From positions 1 through 6,962 of the forward strand of contig JABWBL010000181.1 of NCBI GenBank assembly GCA_013360535.1: a stretch of DNA of 6,962 nt. The letters run 5' to 3'. This document shows, in pieces, positions 4,786 to 6,962 of the stretch. The notes under the pieces are model-generated. The model saw nothing but the letters and a program-made list of their open reading frames with translations. It did no database searches and was not told the origin of the DNA. Source of the DNA: Planctomycetaceae bacterium (GTDB lineage Bacteria > Planctomycetota > UBA1135 > GCA-002686595). Every line of letters begins with the position of its first letter. Position 1 is the stretch's first letter. Position numbers and translations under genes: made by a program.

Positions 4786-6962
4786 TCACGGACAGATGCG
4801 GACGTCGAGGGCGTTCGAGAGGCCGGTGCCGAAGCCTTGGGGGTCGGCGCCGTCGCGGTACCAGGCTTGCACGAAGGCGTGCAGGCCGGCGGAGAGTGCG
4901 GGGTCGATGCCCGACTGCAGCCAGGCGTTGAAATCGATGGCGAGCGAGCCGGAGCAGTCGTCGGGGCCGCTGTTGCCGCCGGTCGATTGCAGCGGCGTGC
5001 GGCGCGGAACGCCGCTGATGCACTTGGTGCCGCCTTGGAACGGGCTGGAGCCCGCGGCGAGGCCGTAGAAGAAGAGGCCCGCGCGCTGGTTGATCACGTT
5101 CGCGACCGAGATCGTGAACGGACTCGCGCTGGTGAGGCTCGCGCTGCCGCTGGAGCCGATCTGCGGCACGCAGCCTTGGCTGTTGGTCTTGGCCGTGCAG
5201 TACGCGACCGGCGTCGGGCAGGTCGAGCTGCCGGGCCCGAGCTGGACGAGCGCGAATTCATCGAGATTCCAGCCGCCGAACGAGACACCGCCGTCCGACT
5301 GCAGGCTGAACTCGACCTGCACGGACGGGTTGCCCGCCGCGAGCGCCGTGATGTCGAGCTGCACCGGGACCCAGCTCGTGTCGAGGTGGTCGACCGTGCT
5401 CGCGTTGATCCACACCTGCGTGCCGTTGACCTTGATGCGAGCCTGGTCGTACTGAGCGGCCTCGACCGTCAGCCAGCGTCGGAACTCGAGGATCACCTGG
5501 CTCGCGCTCGAGCAGTTGATCGCGGGAGAGCGCAGCCAGTTGTTCACGTTGTTCGCGTAGGAACCGTTCCAACCCGTGGGCCCGAGGTCATTGCCCCACA
5601 CGCGCGTCCCGGCGAAGGCCGACGCGGGATCACCAGCCTTGCCGTAGAGCACTCCGCGCTGCCAGTCGTCCTGACCGGCGACGAGTCCGTGCGTCCAGCC
5701 GTTGTCGGTGGCCTCCTCGAAGCCCGACGCGTAGATCACGGTGCGCGTGCCGACGAAGAAATCGAAGGGCGCGCTGCCAGTGTCCGCACCCTTGGGCGCC
5801 ACTTCGCTCGCGCCTTGGTCGTCGTTCGCCTCGAGGTAGTACTCGAGCGTCACGGGCGAGCCCTGCGCCGGAATCGACGCGCGCCAGCTGCCGCCCGAGA
5901 GCGCCATCGCGACCGCAGTCCACGTCGGCGCGCCGCGCACGCGCCAGCGCAGCGTCGCTCCAGTCACGTTGGAGCCGTACAGGCTCGCGACGTTCGCGGC
6001 GACGAGGTACGGCCCGAGCGCATCGGTCGTGTCACCGAGCTCCGTGTGCGCGATCGTGAGGTCGACGGGATCGGCGAGCGTCGCGCCACAGGCGAGCACG
6101 CCCTTGCAGATCATCTCGGCGAGGTCGAAGTCGTTCGTCGAGGTCGGATAGGCGTCGGCCGACGTGTGGATCTGCGTGAAGTACTGCGAGAGGTCCTCGA
6201 AGAAGAACGCAGCGGGGAAGCCGGCGCTCGTGTAGGAGGCGTGGTCGGAACTCCCGGCGCTCAGGTTGCCGCTGGTCGAGGCCCAGTTGGCGACGTAGAG
6301 CGGCGCCACCTGCTGGCAGAAGCTCGTCAGCGCCGCCGACGTGTTGTTGGTCGCGAAGTCGCAGTCGCGCACGTCGCCGCTCGCGCGGTACGAGATCATG
6401 TCCATGTTGAGCATGCCGACGACCTGCTTGCCCTGCGCGACCATGTTGTTCGCGTTGGCGGCCGAGCCGAGCAGGCCGTACTCCTCGCCCGAGAACCACA
6501 CGAGGCGCACCGAGTTGGCGAAGGTCAGGTTCGACGCGGCGAGGATGCGCGCGATCTCGAGCACCGCGGTGCTGCCGCTGGTGTTGTCGTCGGCGCCGCG
6601 CCCCACCGCGCTCGTGCCGCCGGAGTAGTTGCGCGTGTCGAAGTGCGCGCCGATCACGACGTAACGGTTGGGCGTCACGGCGCCGGGAATGTCGACGACG
6701 ATGTTGGTGCCGTGCGACGCGCTCCAGCTCTCGCTCGCGGGCGCATAGCCGTAGCCCGAGAGCTGCGCGACGAGCTGCGCCTTGCCGGCGTTGAAGTTGG
6801 TCAGGTTCTGCGAATCGCGGTTGGTGTAGGTCGTGTAGGACTGCACCCACGCCTCGAGGTTCGACTTCGTCACGGAGTCGACGAGCGACTGGATGCGCGG
6901 GTCGCCGCCGGCGAGCGACTGCGGGCCGGAGCCGAGCGCGAAGCTCGTGCGCGGCAGCGGCG
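4786..6962 (-). CDS. Secreted M28-family zinc metallopeptidase, multidomain, N-terminus outside window
   Basis: This is a predicted di-zinc aminopeptidase. The frame has no stop up to the right edge, and the codons before the GTG at 6873 read as protein (such as GGDPRIQSLVDSV), so the true start and signal peptide are beyond it; 724 residues are visible. Numbering from the first complete codon at the edge, the M28 residues appear in order: His106 in AHFDT, Asp125 in GADDNTSG, Glu159 (general base) and Glu160 in FSGEEYG, Asp187 in NMDMIS, and His265 in QIHTSADAYP. Spacings of about 19, 35, 27 and 78 match the Aeromonas aminopeptidase pattern. After the catalytic domain (to about 290) come an Ig-like beta segment (about 297-385), a jelly-roll/MAM-like domain (about 410-574, YASGFEE to FALVQL), a Ser/Thr/Pro/Cys linker, and the shared C-terminal module (588-724). 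The non-catalytic domains suggest binding to a surface or polymeric substrate. It probably acts outside the cell, releasing amino acids from peptides. Confidence 0.93.
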   Translation of the reverse strand, partial: PLPRTSFALGSGPQSLAGGDPRIQSLVDSVTKSNLEAWVQSYTTYTNRDSQNLTNFNAGKAQLVAQLSGYGYAPASESWSASHGTNIVVDIPGAVTPNRYVVIGAHFDTRNYSGGTSAVGRGADDNTSGSTAVLEIARILAASNLTFANSVRLVWFSGEEYGLLGSAANANNMVAQGKQVVGMLNMDMISYRASGDVRDCDFATNNTSAALTSFCQQVAPLYVANWASTSGNLSAGSSDHASYTSAGFPAAFFFEDLSQYFTQIHTSADAYPTSTNDFDLAEMICKGVLACGATLADPVDLTIAHTELGDTTDALGPYLVAANVASLYGSNVTGATLRWRVRGAPTWTAVAMALSGGSWRASIPAQGSPVTLEYYLEANDDQGASEVAPKGADTGSAPFDFFVGTRTVIYASGFEEATDNGWTHGLVAGQDDWQRGVLYGKAGDPASAFAGTRVWGNDLGPTGWNGSYANNVNNWLRSPAINCSSASQVILEFRRWLTVEAAQYDQARIKVNGTQVWINASTVDHLDTSWVPVQLDITALAAGNPSVQVEFSLQSDGGVSFGGWNLDEFALVQLGPGSSTCPTPVAYCTAKTNSQGCVPQIGSSGSASLTSASPFTISVANVINQRAGLFFYGLAAGSSPFQGGTKCISGVPRRTPLQSTGGNSGPDDCSGSLAIDFNAWLQSGIDPALSAGLHAFVQAWYRDGADPQGFGTGLSNALDVRICP
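4789..5202 (-). other. C-terminal module of the M28 peptidase (copy B of the shared domain)
   Basis: This encodes about 138 residues running from YCTAKTNSQGCVP to the C-terminus RICP. Motifs shared with copy A in the same order are YC, GCVP, KCISGVPRRTP, a Cys followed by a D-x-N-x-W segment (DFNAWL), LSAGLHAFVQAW and GLSNALD. The four shared cysteines are encoded at 5197-5199, 5170-5172, 5020-5022 and 4954-4956. This copy has an extra cysteine three codons before its end (RICP), which could pair with the one in the TCPTP linker just upstream of the module. Confidence 0.8.

Noticed and set aside
4764..4787. Possible bidirectional terminator between the convergent genes
   Set aside because: Only two mutually exclusive 5-bp stems with 9-11 nt loops can be drawn and there is no T-tract. 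Such matches are expected by chance in this base composition.

Overview
The window is GC-rich (strong G/C bias at third codon positions) and gene-dense. It reads as a piece of a Planctomycetota chromosome, or a closely allied lineage of large-genome aquatic bacteria. The main reason is the C-terminal module shared by the two secreted proteins (a YC start, a GCVP motif, a late D-x-N-x-W, then LSAG-x-H-x-x-VQAW and GLS-x-ALD). From memory I associate this with secreted proteins of planctomycetes such as the Poly30/Pla163-type isolates; I could not check it. Two of the three visible starts appear to be GTG, and Shine-Dalgarno sites are mostly absent. No RNA gene, mobile element, CRISPR array or phage gene is visible.

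Layout from left to right: (1) the 3' end of a plus-strand gene that enters from the left edge and stops at 590, perhaps the soluble tail of a membrane glycosyltransferase but not firmly recognised; (2) a plus-strand, membrane-anchored or secreted SGNH/GDSL hydrolase, 637-1659, with all catalytic blocks intact; (3) a minus-strand stand-alone aspartyl/asparaginyl beta-hydroxylase-type Fe(II)/2-oxoglutarate dioxygenase, 2193-1663, whose stop lies 3 bp from that of the SGNH gene; (4) a 66-bp divergent gap; (5) a plus-strand secreted FG-GAP/VCBS beta-propeller protein of 830 residues, 2260-4752; (6) a minus-strand secreted M28 zinc metallopeptidase, 6962-4786, multidomain and cut by the right edge so that its signal peptide lies outside the window.

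Genes 5 and 6 converge with 33 bp between stops and end in homologous cysteine-containing modules of about 130 residues, although their main domains are unrelated. This is the most interesting structural signal. It suggests a lineage-specific sorting, anchoring or matrix-binding tail attached to different exported proteins. The propeller protein has about 14 repeats at a spacing near 46 residues, one of them decayed, which would fit two seven-bladed propellers. The genes do not form an obvious single pathway: the strand alternates at nearly every gene, so each is probably transcribed separately, except that genes 1 and 2 may be co-transcribed. I do not see a convincing undescribed defence, mobile or biosynthetic system here.
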